A stretch of DNA of 64,000 nt from Dankookia rubra (GTDB lineage: Bacteria > Pseudomonadota > Alphaproteobacteria > Acetobacterales > Acetobacteraceae): positions 1 through 64,000 of the forward strand of contig NZ_SMSJ01000003.1 of assembly GCF_004355005.1 (NCBI RefSeq). The letters are read 5' to 3'. Both the position numbers and the translations under genes were made by a program. Below are positions 48,184 through 58,198 of the stretch, piece by piece. The first letter of the stretch is position 1; each line of letters begins with the position of its first letter. Under the pieces are notes generated by a model. It was not told where the DNA came from, searched no databases, and saw only the letters and a list, made by a program, of their open reading frames with translations.

Positions 48184-49494
48184 TTGCGCCTGTCCCGCGC
48201 CTTCCTGCCCACGCTGAAGGAAACCCCGGCCGAGGCGCAGATCGCCTCGCACCGGCTGATGCTGCGCGCCGGCATGGTCCGGCAGACCAGCGCCGGCATC
48301 TATGCCTGGCTGCCGCTGGGCTGGCGGGTGCTGCAGAAGGTCGAGCAGATCGTCCGCGAGGAGCAGGACGCCGCCGGTGCCCAGGAAATCCTGATGCCGA
48401 CGATCCAGACCGCCGATCTCTGGCGCGCCAGCGGGCGCTACGATGCCTATGGCCCGGAGATGCTGCGGCTGAAGGATCGCCACGACCGCGAGATGCTCTT
48501 CGGCCCGACCAACGAGGAGATGGTCACCGACATCTTCCGCACCTACGCCAAGTCCTACCGCGACTTGCCGCGCAACCTCTACCACATCCAGTGGAAGTTC
48601 CGGGACGAGGTGCGCCCGCGCTTCGGCGTCATGCGCGGCCGCGAGTTCCTGATGAAGGACGCCTATTCCTTCGACCTCGACTATGCGGGGGCGCAGAAGA
48701 GCTACCGGCAGATGTTCGTTGCCTATCTCAGGACCTTCGCGCTGATGGGGCTGAAGGCGATCCCGATGCAGGCCGATACCGGGCCGATCGGCGGCAACCT
48801 CTCCCACGAATTCCTCATCCTGGCGGAGACCGGCGAGAGCCAGGTCTACCTGCACAAGGACCTGCTGGATTTCGACGTGCTGTCGAAGCCGGTGGACTAC
48901 GAGGGCGATCTCTCGGCCACGGTCGACTTCTGGACCAGCCGCTACGCCGCGACCGACGAGAAGCACGACGCGGCCGCCTGGGCGCAGGTCCCGGTCGGGA
49001 GCCAGGTCTCAGCCCGCGGCATCGAGATCGGCCACATCTTCTATTTCGGCACCAAGTACAGCGCGACCATGGGGCTTTCGGTCAGCGGGCCGGACGGCAA
49101 GCCGGTGGTGCCGGAGATGGGCAGCTACGGTATCGGCGTCTCCCGCCTGGTCGGCGCCATCATCGAGGCCAACCACGACGAGGCCGGTATCAAATGGCCG
49201 GATTCCATTGCGCCCTTCAAGGTCGCGGTGCTGAACCTGAAGCCTGGCGATGCCGCGGCCGACGCGCTGTCCGAGAGGGTCTATGCCGCCTTCGACCCGG
49301 ATGCCGTCTATGACGACCGGCCCGACCGGGCCGGGGCGAAATTCGCCGATGCCGACCTGCTCGGCTATCCCTGGCAGGCGATCATCGGCCCGCGCGGCGC
49401 GGCGAACGGGATGGTCGAGCTGAAGCGCCGCGCGACCGGGGAGCGGGTGGAGCTTTCCGCCGAGGATGCCATCGCCCGGATCAAGGGCGCCTGA
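48184..49494 (+). CDS. proS: Prolyl-tRNA synthetase (short, no editing insertion)
   Basis: A 436-residue class II synthetase charging tRNA-Pro. Motif 1 lies near [15 protein letters not shown], motif 2 in [25 protein letters not shown] and motif 3 in [14 protein letters not shown]. The C-terminal anticodon-binding domain starts at ~340. The INS editing domain of the long bacterial form is absent, as in other alphaproteobacteria. The start is TTG at 48184, supported by CGAGGAG seven nt upstream and by the conserved [17 protein letters not shown] opening. Confidence 0.96.
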   Translation: MRLSRAFLPTLKETPAEAQIASHRLMLRAGMVRQTSAGIYAWLPLGWRVLQKVEQIVREEQDAAGAQEILMPTIQTADLWRASGRYDAYGPEMLRLKDRHDREMLFGPTNEEMVTDIFRTYAKSYRDLPRNLYHIQWKFRDEVRPRFGVMRGREFLMKDAYSFDLDYAGAQKSYRQMFVAYLRTFALMGLKAIPMQADTGPIGGNLSHEFLILAETGESQVYLHKDLLDFDVLSKPVDYEGDLSATVDFWTSRYAATDEKHDAAAWAQVPVGSQVSARGIEIGHIFYFGTKYSATMGLSVSGPDGKPVVPEMGSYGIGVSRLVGAIIEANHDEAGIKWPDSIAPFKVAVLNLKPGDAAADALSERVYAAFDPDAVYDDRPDRAGAKFADADLLGYPWQAIIGPRGAANGMVELKRRATGERVELSAEDAIARIKGA

Positions 49495-49508
49495 GCACCC
49501 GTCCGCCG

Positions 49509-50762
49509 ATGTTCGGCGCCTTCGAGCGCATGGTGGCCTGGCGCTACCTGCGCGCCCGCAAGGGGGAGCGCTTCGTCTCCGTCACCGCCGCCTTCTCGCT
49601 GGCCGGCATCGCCCTCGGCGTTGCCGCGCTCATCATCGTCATGGCGGTCATGAACGGTTTCCGGCAGGACCTTGTCGGCCGGATCATCGGCCTGAACGGG
49701 CACCTGACCGTGCAGCCGGAAAAAGGCCGTGCACTGCCGGACCATGCGGCGCTGGCGGCAAAGCTGCGTGGCCTGCCGGGGGTGGAGCAGGCCTCCCCCA
49801 CCGTCGAGGGCCAGGTGCTGCTGACCGGCGAGTCCGGCGGCGCGGGCGGCGGCCTGGTGCGCGGCATCGCACCGGAGGATCTGCGGGCCCGTGCCGTCAT
49901 TGCGCGCGGGATCCGCCGCGGCAGCCTCGGCGATTTCGGCGGCGAGGACACGGTGGTGGTCGGCATCCGCCTGGCCGGCCGGATGGGGCTGCGGCTCGGC
50001 GACCGGCTCACGCTGGTCCTGCCGCAGGCCCGCGGCGCCGATTTCAGCGTGGCGCCGAAGCAGCGCGGCTTCCGCGTGGTGGCAATGTTCGAGATCGGCA
50101 TGCCGGAATACGACAGCCGACAGGTTTTCATCCCGCTGCAAGCGGCGCAGGAGTTCTTCGGCCTGGGCGAGGCCGTCAGCCAGGTCGAGCTGCTGGTCGC
50201 CGACCCGACCCAGGTGGCGCCGGTGACGGTGGCGGTGCGCGCCGCGCTGGCCGGCCAGCCGCTGCGGATCGCCGACTGGCAGGGCGCCAACAGCAGCATC
50301 TATGCCGCGGTGGTGGTCGAGCGGAACGTGATGTTCTTGATCCTGACCCTGATCGTGGTGGTGGCGGCCTTCAACATCATCTCCTCCCTTACCATGCTGG
50401 TGAAGGACAAGGGCCGCGACATCGCCATCCTGCGCACCATGGGCGCCGGCAGCGGCGCCATCCTGCGGATCTTCCTGCTCTGCGGCGCGACCGTCGGCTG
50501 CGGCGGGACCTTGATTGGCTTTGCGCTCGGCCTCGGCATCGCTACCAATTTCGACGTGCTGCGGGCCTGGCTGCTGGCGCTGGAAGGCACGCCCTTCTTC
50601 CGCCCCGAGCTGCTCTTCCTGACGCAGCTGCCGGCGGTGGTGGAGCCGCGCGAGGTGGCGACGGTGCTGGCCATGGGCCTCGGCCTCTCGTTGCTGGCGA
50701 CTCTCTATCCCAGCTGGCGGGCGGCGCGGATCGACCCGGCCCAGGCGCTGCGGCATGGCTGA
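49509..50762 (+). CDS. lolC: Lipoprotein-releasing ABC transporter permease, first copy
   Basis: A 417-residue inner-membrane permease with four transmembrane helices (about 25-47, 278-303, 325-350, 380-400) and a large periplasmic MacB-type domain between the first two. Family words are MFGAFERMVAWRYLRARKG, RFVSVTAAFSLAGIALGVAA and [18 protein letters not shown]. With LolD it extracts lipoproteins for LolA. It is followed immediately by a close paralogue. It lies 14 bp after proS. Confidence 0.93.
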   Translation: MFGAFERMVAWRYLRARKGERFVSVTAAFSLAGIALGVAALIIVMAVMNGFRQDLVGRIIGLNGHLTVQPEKGRALPDHAALAAKLRGLPGVEQASPTVEGQVLLTGESGGAGGGLVRGIAPEDLRARAVIARGIRRGSLGDFGGEDTVVVGIRLAGRMGLRLGDRLTLVLPQARGADFSVAPKQRGFRVVAMFEIGMPEYDSRQVFIPLQAAQEFFGLGEAVSQVELLVADPTQVAPVTVAVRAALAGQPLRIADWQGANSSIYAAVVVERNVMFLILTLIVVVAAFNIISSLTMLVKDKGRDIAILRTMGAGSGAILRIFLLCGATVGCGGTLIGFALGLGIATNFDVLRAWLLALEGTPFFRPELLFLTQLPAVVEPREVATVLAMGLGLSLLATLYPSWRAARIDPAQALRHG

Positions 50763-50769
50763 GGCGAAC

Positions 50770-52020
50770 ATGTTCGGCGCCTTCGAACGCGCGGTCGCCG
50801 CGCGCTACCTCTGGGCGCGCAAGGGCGAGCGCTTCGTCTCCGTCATCGCCGGCTTCTCGCTGGTCGGCATCGCGCTCGGAGTCGCCACGCTGATCGTCGT
50901 GCTCTCGGTCATGGGCGGCTTCCGGCAGGAGCTGCTCGGCCGCATCCTCGGGCTGAACGGGCATCTCGGCATCTCGGCGGTGCAGGGCCCGCTGACGGAC
51001 TACGCGGCGGCCGCCGCACGCATCCGTGCCCTGCCGGAGGTCGCGCGCGCCGCGCCGGTGGTCGAGGGCCAGGTGCTGCTGACCACCGATGCCGGCGGCT
51101 CGGCCGGCGGCCTGGTGCGCGGCATCGCGCCGGAGGACCTGCAAACCCGGCCGATCATCGCCGGCAACATCAAGGCGGGCGATCTCGCAGCCTTCCAGGG
51201 TGACGACGCGATCGTCATCGGCGCCGGCCTCGCCCGCAGGCTTGAGGTCGGGATCGGCGACCGCGTCACCGTGGTCTCGCCACAGGGCCGCGTGACCGTC
51301 TTCGGCACCGTGCCGCGGCTGCGCGCCTACAAGGTTGCCGCGATCTTCGAGGTCGGGATGCAGGAATACGACAGCGGCTTCGTCTTCCTGCCGCTGGCCG
51401 CGGCACAGCTGTTCTTCCAACTGCCGAACGCCGTCAGCCAGATCGAGGTGCACCTGCGCAACCCGGACGAGTCGGACGCCGCCGCCCGTGCCATCCGCCG
51501 GGCGCTGGCCGACCGGCCGCTGCGGATCGCCGACTGGCAGGACGCGAACAGCGGCTTCTTCCAGCTAGTGCAGGTGCAGCGGAACGTCATGTTCCTGATC
51601 CTGACGCTGATCATCCTCGTCGCCGCCTTCAACATCGTCTCCTCGTTGACGATGCTGGTGAAGGACAAGGGGCGGGACATCGCCATCCTGCGCACCATGG
51701 GGGCGGGCAGGGGGGCGGTCCTGCGGATTTTCCTGCTCTGCGGGGCCGCGGTGGGCGGCATCGGCACGCTGGCCGGCTTCGGCATCGGGCTGGTCTTCTG
51801 CGCCAATATCGAGAGCATCCGGCAGGGGCTGATGGCGGTCACCGGCACCACGGTTTTCGACCCGGAGATCTACTTCCTCACCCGCATACCCGCGGTGGTG
51901 GACCCGGCCGAGGTGGCGCAGGTGGTCGGGCTCGGCCTGCTGCTGTCTCTGCTGGCGACCTTGATCCCGAGCTGGCGGGCGGCCCGGCTGGACCCGGTGG
52001 AGGCGCTGCGGAATGAGTGA
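50770..52020 (+). CDS. lolE: Lipoprotein-releasing ABC transporter permease, second copy
   Basis: A 416-residue paralogue of the preceding permease with the same topology: [39 protein letters not shown] and an end of [22 protein letters not shown] at 50770 is preferred over 50755 because GAGG lies five nt upstream and this start aligns exactly with the MFGAFER opening of the first copy. The usual alphaproteobacterial set has one such gene; here the pair could form a LolC-LolE heterodimer. The assignment of C versus E is arbitrary. It overlaps lolD by 8 bp. Confidence 0.9.
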   Translation: MFGAFERAVAARYLWARKGERFVSVIAGFSLVGIALGVATLIVVLSVMGGFRQELLGRILGLNGHLGISAVQGPLTDYAAAAARIRALPEVARAAPVVEGQVLLTTDAGGSAGGLVRGIAPEDLQTRPIIAGNIKAGDLAAFQGDDAIVIGAGLARRLEVGIGDRVTVVSPQGRVTVFGTVPRLRAYKVAAIFEVGMQEYDSGFVFLPLAAAQLFFQLPNAVSQIEVHLRNPDESDAAARAIRRALADRPLRIADWQDANSGFFQLVQVQRNVMFLILTLIILVAAFNIVSSLTMLVKDKGRDIAILRTMGAGRGAVLRIFLLCGAAVGGIGTLAGFGIGLVFCANIESIRQGLMAVTGTTVFDPEIYFLTRIPAVVDPAEVAQVVGLGLLLSLLATLIPSWRAARLDPVEALRNE

Positions 52021-52699
52021 GACGGTCCCGGCATTGCGCCTCGCGGCGGTGGAGCGGCGCTACCGCACCGAGGCGGGCGAGCTGCCGGTCCTGCGCGGGG
52101 CGGAACTGGCCTTGCAGGCCGGCGAGATCGTCGCGCTCGTCGCGCCCTCCGGCACCGGCAAGTCGACGCTGCTGCACCTGGCCGGGCTGCTGGAGCGGCC
52201 GGATGCGGGTGAGGTGTTCGTCGGCGGCCACGCCGCCGGTACGCTGTCGGATGCCGACCGTACCGCGATCCGCCGCACCACCATCGGCTTTGTCTACCAG
52301 TTTCACCACCTGCTGCCCGAGTTCACCGCGGAAGAGAACGTGGTGCTGCCGCAACTCGCCGCCGGCACGGCGCGTGGCGCGGCGAGGGGCAGGGCGCGGG
52401 CGTTGCTCGGCAGCTTCGGCCTGACCGGGCGCGAAGACCACCGCCCCGGCCGCCTCTCGGGCGGCGAGCAGCAGCGGGTGGCGATCGCCCGGGCGCTGGC
52501 CAATGCGCCGCGTATCCTGCTGGCCGACGAGCCCACCGGGAACCTCGATGTCGGCACCGCCGGGCTGGTCTTCGAGGAATTGCTGGCCGCGGTGCGCGGC
52601 CAGGGCCTGGCCGCGCTGATCGCCACCCACAACCCGGACCTCGCGGCGCGGATGGACCGGGTGGTGACGCTGCGGGAGGGGCGGGTGGTCGAGGCTTGA
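52013..52699 (+). CDS. lolD: Lipoprotein-releasing ABC transporter ATP-binding protein
   Basis: A 228-residue ABC ATPase. Walker A is [15 protein letters not shown], the LolD-type Q-loop region [16 protein letters not shown] is diagnostic, the ABC signature is [16 protein letters not shown], Walker B is [12 protein letters not shown] and the H-loop is ATHNPDL. It energises the two upstream permeases. It starts inside the second permease gene (8-bp overlap). Confidence 0.96.
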   Translation: MSETVPALRLAAVERRYRTEAGELPVLRGAELALQAGEIVALVAPSGTGKSTLLHLAGLLERPDAGEVFVGGHAAGTLSDADRTAIRRTTIGFVYQFHHLLPEFTAEENVVLPQLAAGTARGAARGRARALLGSFGLTGREDHRPGRLSGGEQQRVAIARALANAPRILLADEPTGNLDVGTAGLVFEELLAAVRGQGLAALIATHNPDLAARMDRVVTLREGRVVEA

Positions 52700-53314
52700 G
52701 GATCGCCGACGACACCGCATGGGATCTGCACAATCTGACGTGCGTCGCGCCGCTGCTCGATCGCCAGCAGGCGCGAGGCCTGGTCGCGCTGCTTCCACCG
52801 GTGCCTCGGCTGTACGCCCGGTACTTCCGCGGCTTGCCGGACTGCGTTCCGGTCGCCGCCGACCAGCAGCGTGAAGCGTTTCGCCTGGCCTATGTCGGGA
52901 TCGCGCCACGGCGGCTGCGCACCAAGGACGGCCAGCCGGCCAGGGGACGCTGCGGTCCCGCATTCTCGGCAGTCGTCTTGGCGGCAATTCCGCCGCTTCG
53001 ACCCTTCGCCTACCCTCGGTGTCCTGCTGGCGCGGCGCCTCGGGATTGCCCTTCGCGCTACAGGGAAGGGCGGGAAGGTGACCTTCGGTCGATCCGGAGA
53101 ACGGCAGCTTTCCGAATAGATGGCCGAGCATGGGCGGGTGGTGGTCGTGCCGCATGACGCTGCCTGGACGGTGGAGGGCAGCCTGATCACCGAACCGCAC
53201 GCGCCGCTGAACCTGCGCAACAATGCCGCGCACGCCTGTCATGCCGAGTTGACCGCGTTGCGGGAGGGCGCGCGCAGCGCAGCCGGGTCGGTTGCGACGC
53301 GCGACGCCGGATGA
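52696..53314 (+). pseudogene. Decayed GIY-YIG-type nuclease family gene
   Basis: Two frames together read as one protein. The first, beginning with a TTG that overlaps the lolD stop, gives LLPPVPRLYARYFRGLPD, LAYVGIAPRR and LRTKDGQPARGR. After a frameshift between about 52960 and 53000, the second gives PTLGVLLARRLGIALRATGK and VTFGRSGERQLSE. A TAG at 53117-53119 stands where family members have Trp, then the frame resumes MAEHGRVVVVPHDAAWTVEG, SLITEPHAPLNL, HAELTALREGARSAA. These are words I recall from a GIY-YIG-domain family (GLYxWYF, LLYVGIAP, LRLTLGVLL, SxWMAEHxRV). A frameshift and a nonsense change make it a pseudogene. Confidence 0.6.
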
Positions 53315-53315
53315 G

Positions 53316-53735
53316 CTACTCCGCCGCGACCATTCCCATGCGGGGCCGCGCCGGCTTGGGCGCTCCCTTCACCAGCAGCAGCACCAGCCGCGCCAGGAAC
53401 AGCAGCGCCCCGGCCATCCAGACCATCGCCGCGCCGATTGCCAGGCCCGGCTGCTGGTGCTCGATCGACAGCCAGATGCCGAAGGGGAAGGCCAGCGCGG
53501 CGGCGGCCGAGAGTCCGTACTGCGCCAGCGCCGGCCCCGGCCGCGCCGCCAGTTCCGGCCAGGCCCGGTAGGTCAGCCCCATCAGCGCCAGCGAGGTCCA
53601 GCCGAGCAGGTTCAGGTGGGCATGCACCGGTGCCAGGTGGAAGTCATGCGCCATGCCCATGGCGATCCCCATGCCGACCCCGCAGACCAGGCAGAAGGCG
53701 GCGGTGGCAAGAAACAGCAGCGGCAGGCGAGGCAT
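53316..53735 (-). CDS. Small four-helix membrane protein, cytochrome-oxidase-subunit-I-like motif
   Basis: A 139-residue integral membrane protein with about four helices (8-28, 38-58, 72-93, 101-122). The His-bearing segment FHLAPVHAHLNLLGWTSLAL is the word seen in heme-copper oxidase subunit I-related stand-alone proteins of alphaproteobacteria. These are usually annotated as hypothetical or cbb3-oxidase-like; heme binding is inferred. ATG at 53735 has GGAG nine nt upstream; ATG at 53759 would add eight residues. It follows the downstream DMT gene's stop region on the same strand. Confidence 0.7.
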   Translation of the reverse strand: MPRLPLLFLATAAFCLVCGVGMGIAMGMAHDFHLAPVHAHLNLLGWTSLALMGLTYRAWPELAARPGPALAQYGLSAAAALAFPFGIWLSIEHQQPGLAIGAAMVWMAGALLFLARLVLLLVKGAPKPARPRMGMVAAE

Positions 53736-53768
53736 CGGTGGCGTCTCCGTATGGTGCATGCGAGCTGA

Positions 53769-54701
53769 TTAGGCAGCCTCGCGCGCAGGGTCTGTGCGCT
53801 GGCGCACTGCCGGGCCGCGCCAGAGCGCGCCGCAGAGCATGCCGATGATCACCAGGACCATCCCTGCCACCTGCGTCATCGTCACCGCCTCCCCCAGCAG
53901 CAGCCAGGCCCAGAAGACGCCGAGCGCCGGGACCATCGGCGGCAGCAGCGCGCCGCGCGCCGGACCGAGCAGCGCCACCGCCCGGCTGTAGAGCAGCACC
54001 GCCACCCCGCCCGAGATCACGCCCTGGTAGGCCGCCTGGACCATCGCTTCCGCGGGATGGTCGGGAATCCCGCCCAGGCCGAAAACGCCGAGATGCAGCG
54101 GCACCCAGAGCAGCGAGACGGTCCCGACCACCGCCGCCGCCCGCGCGCCGGGGACTTGCCAATGCCGCATCAGCACGCCGTACAACGCCCAGATCAGCCC
54201 GCTGAAGAGCAGCATCAGGTCGCCCATCCAGGCCTGGTCGCCGCCCTCCGCTAGGCTGGCGCCGCCGATCAGCAACAGCCCGGCGGTCAGGATGAAGAGG
54301 CCGATGCGCACGCCGATCTCCGGCGCCTGTCGCAGCACCCACCAGCCGAGCAAGGGGGCGAAAAGCATCGTCCCGCCGGGGTTGAGGATCGAGGCATGCG
54401 TCGCCGGGGCGTATTGCACCGCCGCCGCGCAGAGCAGGAAATAGGGGGCGCCGGCCAGCAGGGTCAGCACGGCCGCGCGCCCCAGCGGCAGGCCGCCCGG
54501 CCCCACCCGCCATAGCACCCCGCCCAGCACCAGCCCCGCGAAGGCAGTACGCAGCAGCACCAGGTCGGCGACCGCGAGGCCATTCGCCAGGCCATGGCGG
54601 GAGGCGACGAAATTGCCGCTCAGCAGCACCATGGCGAGCACCCCCGCGGCGATGGTGCGGCGGTCCGCCCCCTGCTGTCTGTCCGGCATGGGCCGCAGCA
54701 T
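53769..54701 (-). CDS. DMT-superfamily (EamA) transporter
   Basis: A 310-residue transporter with about ten helices in two EamA repeats, carrying LLSGNFVASRHGLANGLAVADLVLLR in place of the usual GxxFxxxK/R-type first half and ALGVFWAWLLLGEAVTMTQV near the end. The exported substrate is unknown. ATG at 54701 or 54689 are both possible; no Shine-Dalgarno decides. It is divergent from dnaE (starts 35 bp apart) and shares a strand with the small membrane protein gene 34 bp downstream. Confidence 0.88.
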   Translation of the reverse strand: MLRPMPDRQQGADRRTIAAGVLAMVLLSGNFVASRHGLANGLAVADLVLLRTAFAGLVLGGVLWRVGPGGLPLGRAAVLTLLAGAPYFLLCAAAVQYAPATHASILNPGGTMLFAPLLGWWVLRQAPEIGVRIGLFILTAGLLLIGGASLAEGGDQAWMGDLMLLFSGLIWALYGVLMRHWQVPGARAAAVVGTVSLLWVPLHLGVFGLGGIPDHPAEAMVQAAYQGVISGGVAVLLYSRAVALLGPARGALLPPMVPALGVFWAWLLLGEAVTMTQVAGMVLVIIGMLCGALWRGPAVRQRTDPAREAA

Positions 54702-54735
54702 GCCGGGGCCGGCGCCGCCGTGCTAGACTGCGCGG

Positions 54736-57700
54736 ATGAGCGACTCGGCCGGCAGCTTCGTCCACCTCCATGCCCATTCCAGCTATTCGCTGAGCGAAGG
54801 CGCCATCAAGGCGGAAAAGCTCGCTGCCCTGGCGAAGGATGCCGGGATGCCGGCGGTGGCGCTGACCGACAGCGCCAACCTTTTCGGCGGGCTGGAGTTC
54901 TCCCAGGGGTGCTCGGGCAAGGGCATCCAGCCGATCATGGGCTGCCAGCTCTTTCTCTCCCGCACCGCCAGTGACGACCGGCCGGAGGCCGAGCGGCAGC
55001 CGCCCGACCCGATTGTCGCCCTGGCCATGGATGCGCGCGGCCTAGACAACCTGCAGCGCCTCTCGTCCCGCAGCTTCCTCGCCAGCGACGCCTCCGGCCG
55101 TCCCTGCCTGACGCTCAGGACGCTCGAGGAACATGCCGAGGGCATCTTCCTCCTGACCGGCGGGACCTTTGGGCCGATCGGCCGGCTGCTGGCCGAAGGC
55201 CGCCGCGCCCCGGCCGAGGCGCTGCTGCGCCGCCTGGCCGCGGCCTTCCCCGACCGCCTGGCGGTCGAGCTGAACCGGCATGGCCTCGACATCGAGCGGG
55301 CGATCGAGCCGCCCATGCTGGCGCTGGCCGACGAGCTCGGCCTGCCGATCGTCGCCGCCAACGACGTCTACTTCGCCACGCCGGCGATGCACGAGGCGCA
55401 TGACGCGCTGCTCTGCATCGCCGAGGGCCGGACCCTGGCCGAGGAGGACCGCCGCCGCGTCACCGCCGAGCACTGGTTCAAGCCGGCCGCAGCGATGCGG
55501 GAGCTCTTCGCCGACCTGCCGGACGCCTGCGACAATACCCTGGCCATCGCCCGCCGCTGCGCGGTGATGGCCGAGGGGAAGAAGCCCGAGCTGCCGGTCT
55601 GCCCCAAGGTCATGCCGGGGATGACCGAGGCCGAGACGGTGCGCGACATGGCGAAGCGCGGGCTCGAACAGCGGCTCGACACGCTTGGGATGGCGGAAGC
55701 GGCGCGCGCCGAATACCGCACCCGGCTCGATTACGAGCTCGGCGTCATCGAGCAGATGGGCTTCTCCGGCTACTTCCTGATCGTCGCCGACTTCATCCAA
55801 TGGGCCAAGGCACAGACCATACCCGTCGGCCCCGGCCGCGGCTCGGGCGCGGGCTCGGTCGCCGCTTGGGCACTGGCGATCACCGACCTCGACCCGCTGC
55901 GCTTCGGCCTGCTGTTCGAGCGTTTCCTGAACCCAGAGCGCGTGTCGATGCCGGACTTCGACATCGATTTCTGCCAGGACCGCCGCGACGAGGTGATCAA
56001 CTACGTCCGCCGCGAATACGGGGCCGACCGGGTCGCGCAGATCATCACCTTCGGCAAGCTGCAGGCCAAGGCCGCGGTGCGCGACGTCGGCCGCGTGCTC
56101 GGCCTGCCCTATGGCCAGGTGGACCGCGTCGCCCAGCTGATCCCCTTCAATCCCGCCAAGCCGGTGACCCTGGCCCAGGCGATCGAGGGCGAGCCGCGGC
56201 TGCAGCAGCTGCGCGACAGTGACGAGCAGATCCACCGGCTGCTGGAGATCGCCAACCAGCTCGAGGGCCTCTACCGCAACGCATCGACCCATGCCGCGGG
56301 CGTGGTGATCGGCCGCAAGCCGCTGATCGAGATCGTCCCGCTCTACCGCGACCCGCGGGCCGACATGCTGATCACCCAGTACTCGATGAAGTATGTCGAG
56401 CAGGCCAGCTTGGTGAAGTTCGACTTCCTCGGCCTGAAGACCCTGACGGTGATCGAGAAGGCGCTGGCGATCCTCAAGGGGCAGGGGGTCGAGATCGACC
56501 TGGCCACCCTGCCGCTCGACGACGCCAGGACCTACGAGATGCTCCGCCGCGGCGATGCCGCCGGGGTGTTCCAGTTCGAAGGCGCTGGCATGCGCGACTG
56601 CCTGCGGCAGATGCGCGTCGACCGCTTCGAGGACCTGATCGCCGCGGTCTCGCTCTACCGTCCCGGGCCGATGGCCAATATCCCCGCCTACTGCCAGCGC
56701 AAGCATGGCGAGCCCTGGGAGAGCCCGCACCCGAAGATCCATCCCATCCTGGCCGAGACCTACGGGATCATGGTCTACCAGGAGCAGGTGATGCAGATCA
56801 GCCAGGAGCTCGCCGGCTATTCGCTCGGCGGCGCCGACCTGCTGCGGCGCGCCATGGGCAAGAAGATCGCCAAGGAGATGGAGCAGCAGCGCGCCATCTT
56901 CACCGAAGGCGCGGTGAAGAACGGCATCGAGCCCGCCAAGGCCACCGAAATCTTTGACATGATGGCGAAGTTCGCGGAGTACGGCTTCAACAAGTCGCAC
57001 GCCGCGGCCTATGCCCTGGTCAGCTACCAGACCGCTTGGCTGAAGGCGAACCATCCCGTCGCCTTCATCGCGGCGTCCATGACCCTCGACCTCGACAAGA
57101 CCGACAAGCTGTCGGGCCATATGCAGGAGGCGAGCCGGCTCGGCATCCCCGTCCTGTCGCCCGACGTGAACAAGTCCGGCGCCGAATTCCTGGTGGAAAC
57201 CACCGAGGACGGCAAGCCGGCGATCCGCTTCGCGCTGGCGGCGGTGAAGCGCGTCGGCGCCGCCGCCATGCAGGACCTGGTGCGGGCGCGGGATGCCAAG
57301 GGGCCCTTCGCCTCGGTCGCCGAGTTCGCCCACCGGGTCGACCCGAAGCTGCTGAACAAGATGCAGATCGAGAACTTGGCCAAGGCCGGCGCCTTCGACA
57401 GCCTGGAGAAGAACCGGGCGAAGCTCGTCGCCGGCGCCGAGGTCATCCTCCGCCGCGCCCAAGCGGCGGCCGAGGAGCGCGCCAGCGCGCAGATCGCGCT
57501 CTTCGGCGGCGCGGATTCACGGCCCGAGCCGCTGCGCCTGCCGGAGATGCCGGATTGGCCGCAGCTGGAGAAGCTGTCCTACGAGGCGGAGGCGGTCGGC
57601 TTCCACCTCTCGGCGCATCCGCTCGACACCTACCGGTCGGTGCTGCAGCGGCTGGGCGTCACGCCCTCGACGAAGATCGAGGAGCGGGCCAGGGCCGGCG

Positions 57701-58185
57701 CAGCGCGGCTGAAGCTGGCCGGCACGGTGGTCAGCAGCAAGGAACGGCCGACCCGGACCGGCAGCCGAATGGCCTGGATCACGCTCTCGGACGCCGCCGG
57801 CAGCTACGAGGTGACGCTCTTCTCCGAAGTCCTGTCGCGGTCCCGCGACCTGATGGCGGAGGGCACAGCCGTGCTGGTCACCGCCGAGGCGCGGCTGGAC
57901 GGCGAGATGCTGCGGCTGACCGCGCAGGACATGGAAGGGCTGGAGAAGGCGGCGCAGCAGGTCGGGCAGGGGCTCCGGCTCTGGCTCGAGGGCGATGCCG
58001 CGGTCAACCCGATCCGCGACCTGCTGAACCGCGAAGGCCGCGGCCGCGGCCGCGTGGTGGTGGTGGCCCGCACCGGCCAGGGGCAAGAGGTGGAACTGGC
58101 GCTGCCGGGCGGCTTCAACGTTTCGCCCCGCATGATGCAGGCGATGAAGGTATTGCCCGGCGTCGTCGAGGTGGAGCCGGTCTGA
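54736..58185 (+). CDS. dnaE: DNA polymerase III subunit alpha
   Basis: A 1149-residue replicative polymerase (DnaE1 type). The N-terminal PHP domain opens FVHLHAHSSYSLSEGAIK. The polymerase core has GPGRGSGAGSVAAWAL and the catalytic triad region MPDFDIDFCQDRRDEVI, then the thumb and fingers with KSHAAAYALVSYQTAWLKA. An OB-fold (~985-1080) and C-terminal beta/tau-binding region follow. ATG at 54736 is 12 bp after a TAGACT word that could be a -10 element. It normally lies downstream of lolD in this lineage; here the GIY-YIG remnant and two membrane-protein genes intervene. Confidence 0.98.
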   Translation: MSDSAGSFVHLHAHSSYSLSEGAIKAEKLAALAKDAGMPAVALTDSANLFGGLEFSQGCSGKGIQPIMGCQLFLSRTASDDRPEAERQPPDPIVALAMDARGLDNLQRLSSRSFLASDASGRPCLTLRTLEEHAEGIFLLTGGTFGPIGRLLAEGRRAPAEALLRRLAAAFPDRLAVELNRHGLDIERAIEPPMLALADELGLPIVAANDVYFATPAMHEAHDALLCIAEGRTLAEEDRRRVTAEHWFKPAAAMRELFADLPDACDNTLAIARRCAVMAEGKKPELPVCPKVMPGMTEAETVRDMAKRGLEQRLDTLGMAEAARAEYRTRLDYELGVIEQMGFSGYFLIVADFIQWAKAQTIPVGPGRGSGAGSVAAWALAITDLDPLRFGLLFERFLNPERVSMPDFDIDFCQDRRDEVINYVRREYGADRVAQIITFGKLQAKAAVRDVGRVLGLPYGQVDRVAQLIPFNPAKPVTLAQAIEGEPRLQQLRDSDEQIHRLLEIANQLEGLYRNASTHAAGVVIGRKPLIEIVPLYRDPRADMLITQYSMKYVEQASLVKFDFLGLKTLTVIEKALAILKGQGVEIDLATLPLDDARTYEMLRRGDAAGVFQFEGAGMRDCLRQMRVDRFEDLIAAVSLYRPGPMANIPAYCQRKHGEPWESPHPKIHPILAETYGIMVYQEQVMQISQELAGYSLGGADLLRRAMGKKIAKEMEQQRAIFTEGAVKNGIEPAKATEIFDMMAKFAEYGFNKSHAAAYALVSYQTAWLKANHPVAFIAASMTLDLDKTDKLSGHMQEASRLGIPVLSPDVNKSGAEFLVETTEDGKPAIRFALAAVKRVGAAAMQDLVRARDAKGPFASVAEFAHRVDPKLLNKMQIENLAKAGAFDSLEKNRAKLVAGAEVILRRAQAAAEERASAQIALFGGADSRPEPLRLPEMPDWPQLEKLSYEAEAVGFHLSAHPLDTYRSVLQRLGVTPSTKIEERARAGAARLKLAGTVVSSKERPTRTGSRMAWITLSDAAGSYEVTLFSEVLSRSRDLMAEGTAVLVTAEARLDGEMLRLTAQDMEGLEKAAQQVGQGLRLWLEGDAAVNPIRDLLNREGRGRGRVVVVARTGQGQEVELALPGGFNVSPRMMQAMKVLPGVVEVEPV

Positions 58186-58198
58186 CCGCCGGCCCGCG

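Noticed and set aside
52303-53223. 306-residue minus-strand frame over the lolD/GIY-YIG region
   Set aside because: Opposite lolD and the GIY-YIG remnant; residues are Arg/Ser/Pro noise while the plus strand holds recognisable motifs.
55042-57462. 806-residue minus-strand frame opposite dnaE
   Set aside because: Antisense shadow of dnaE with His/Asp/Arg-rich composition and no recognisable domain.
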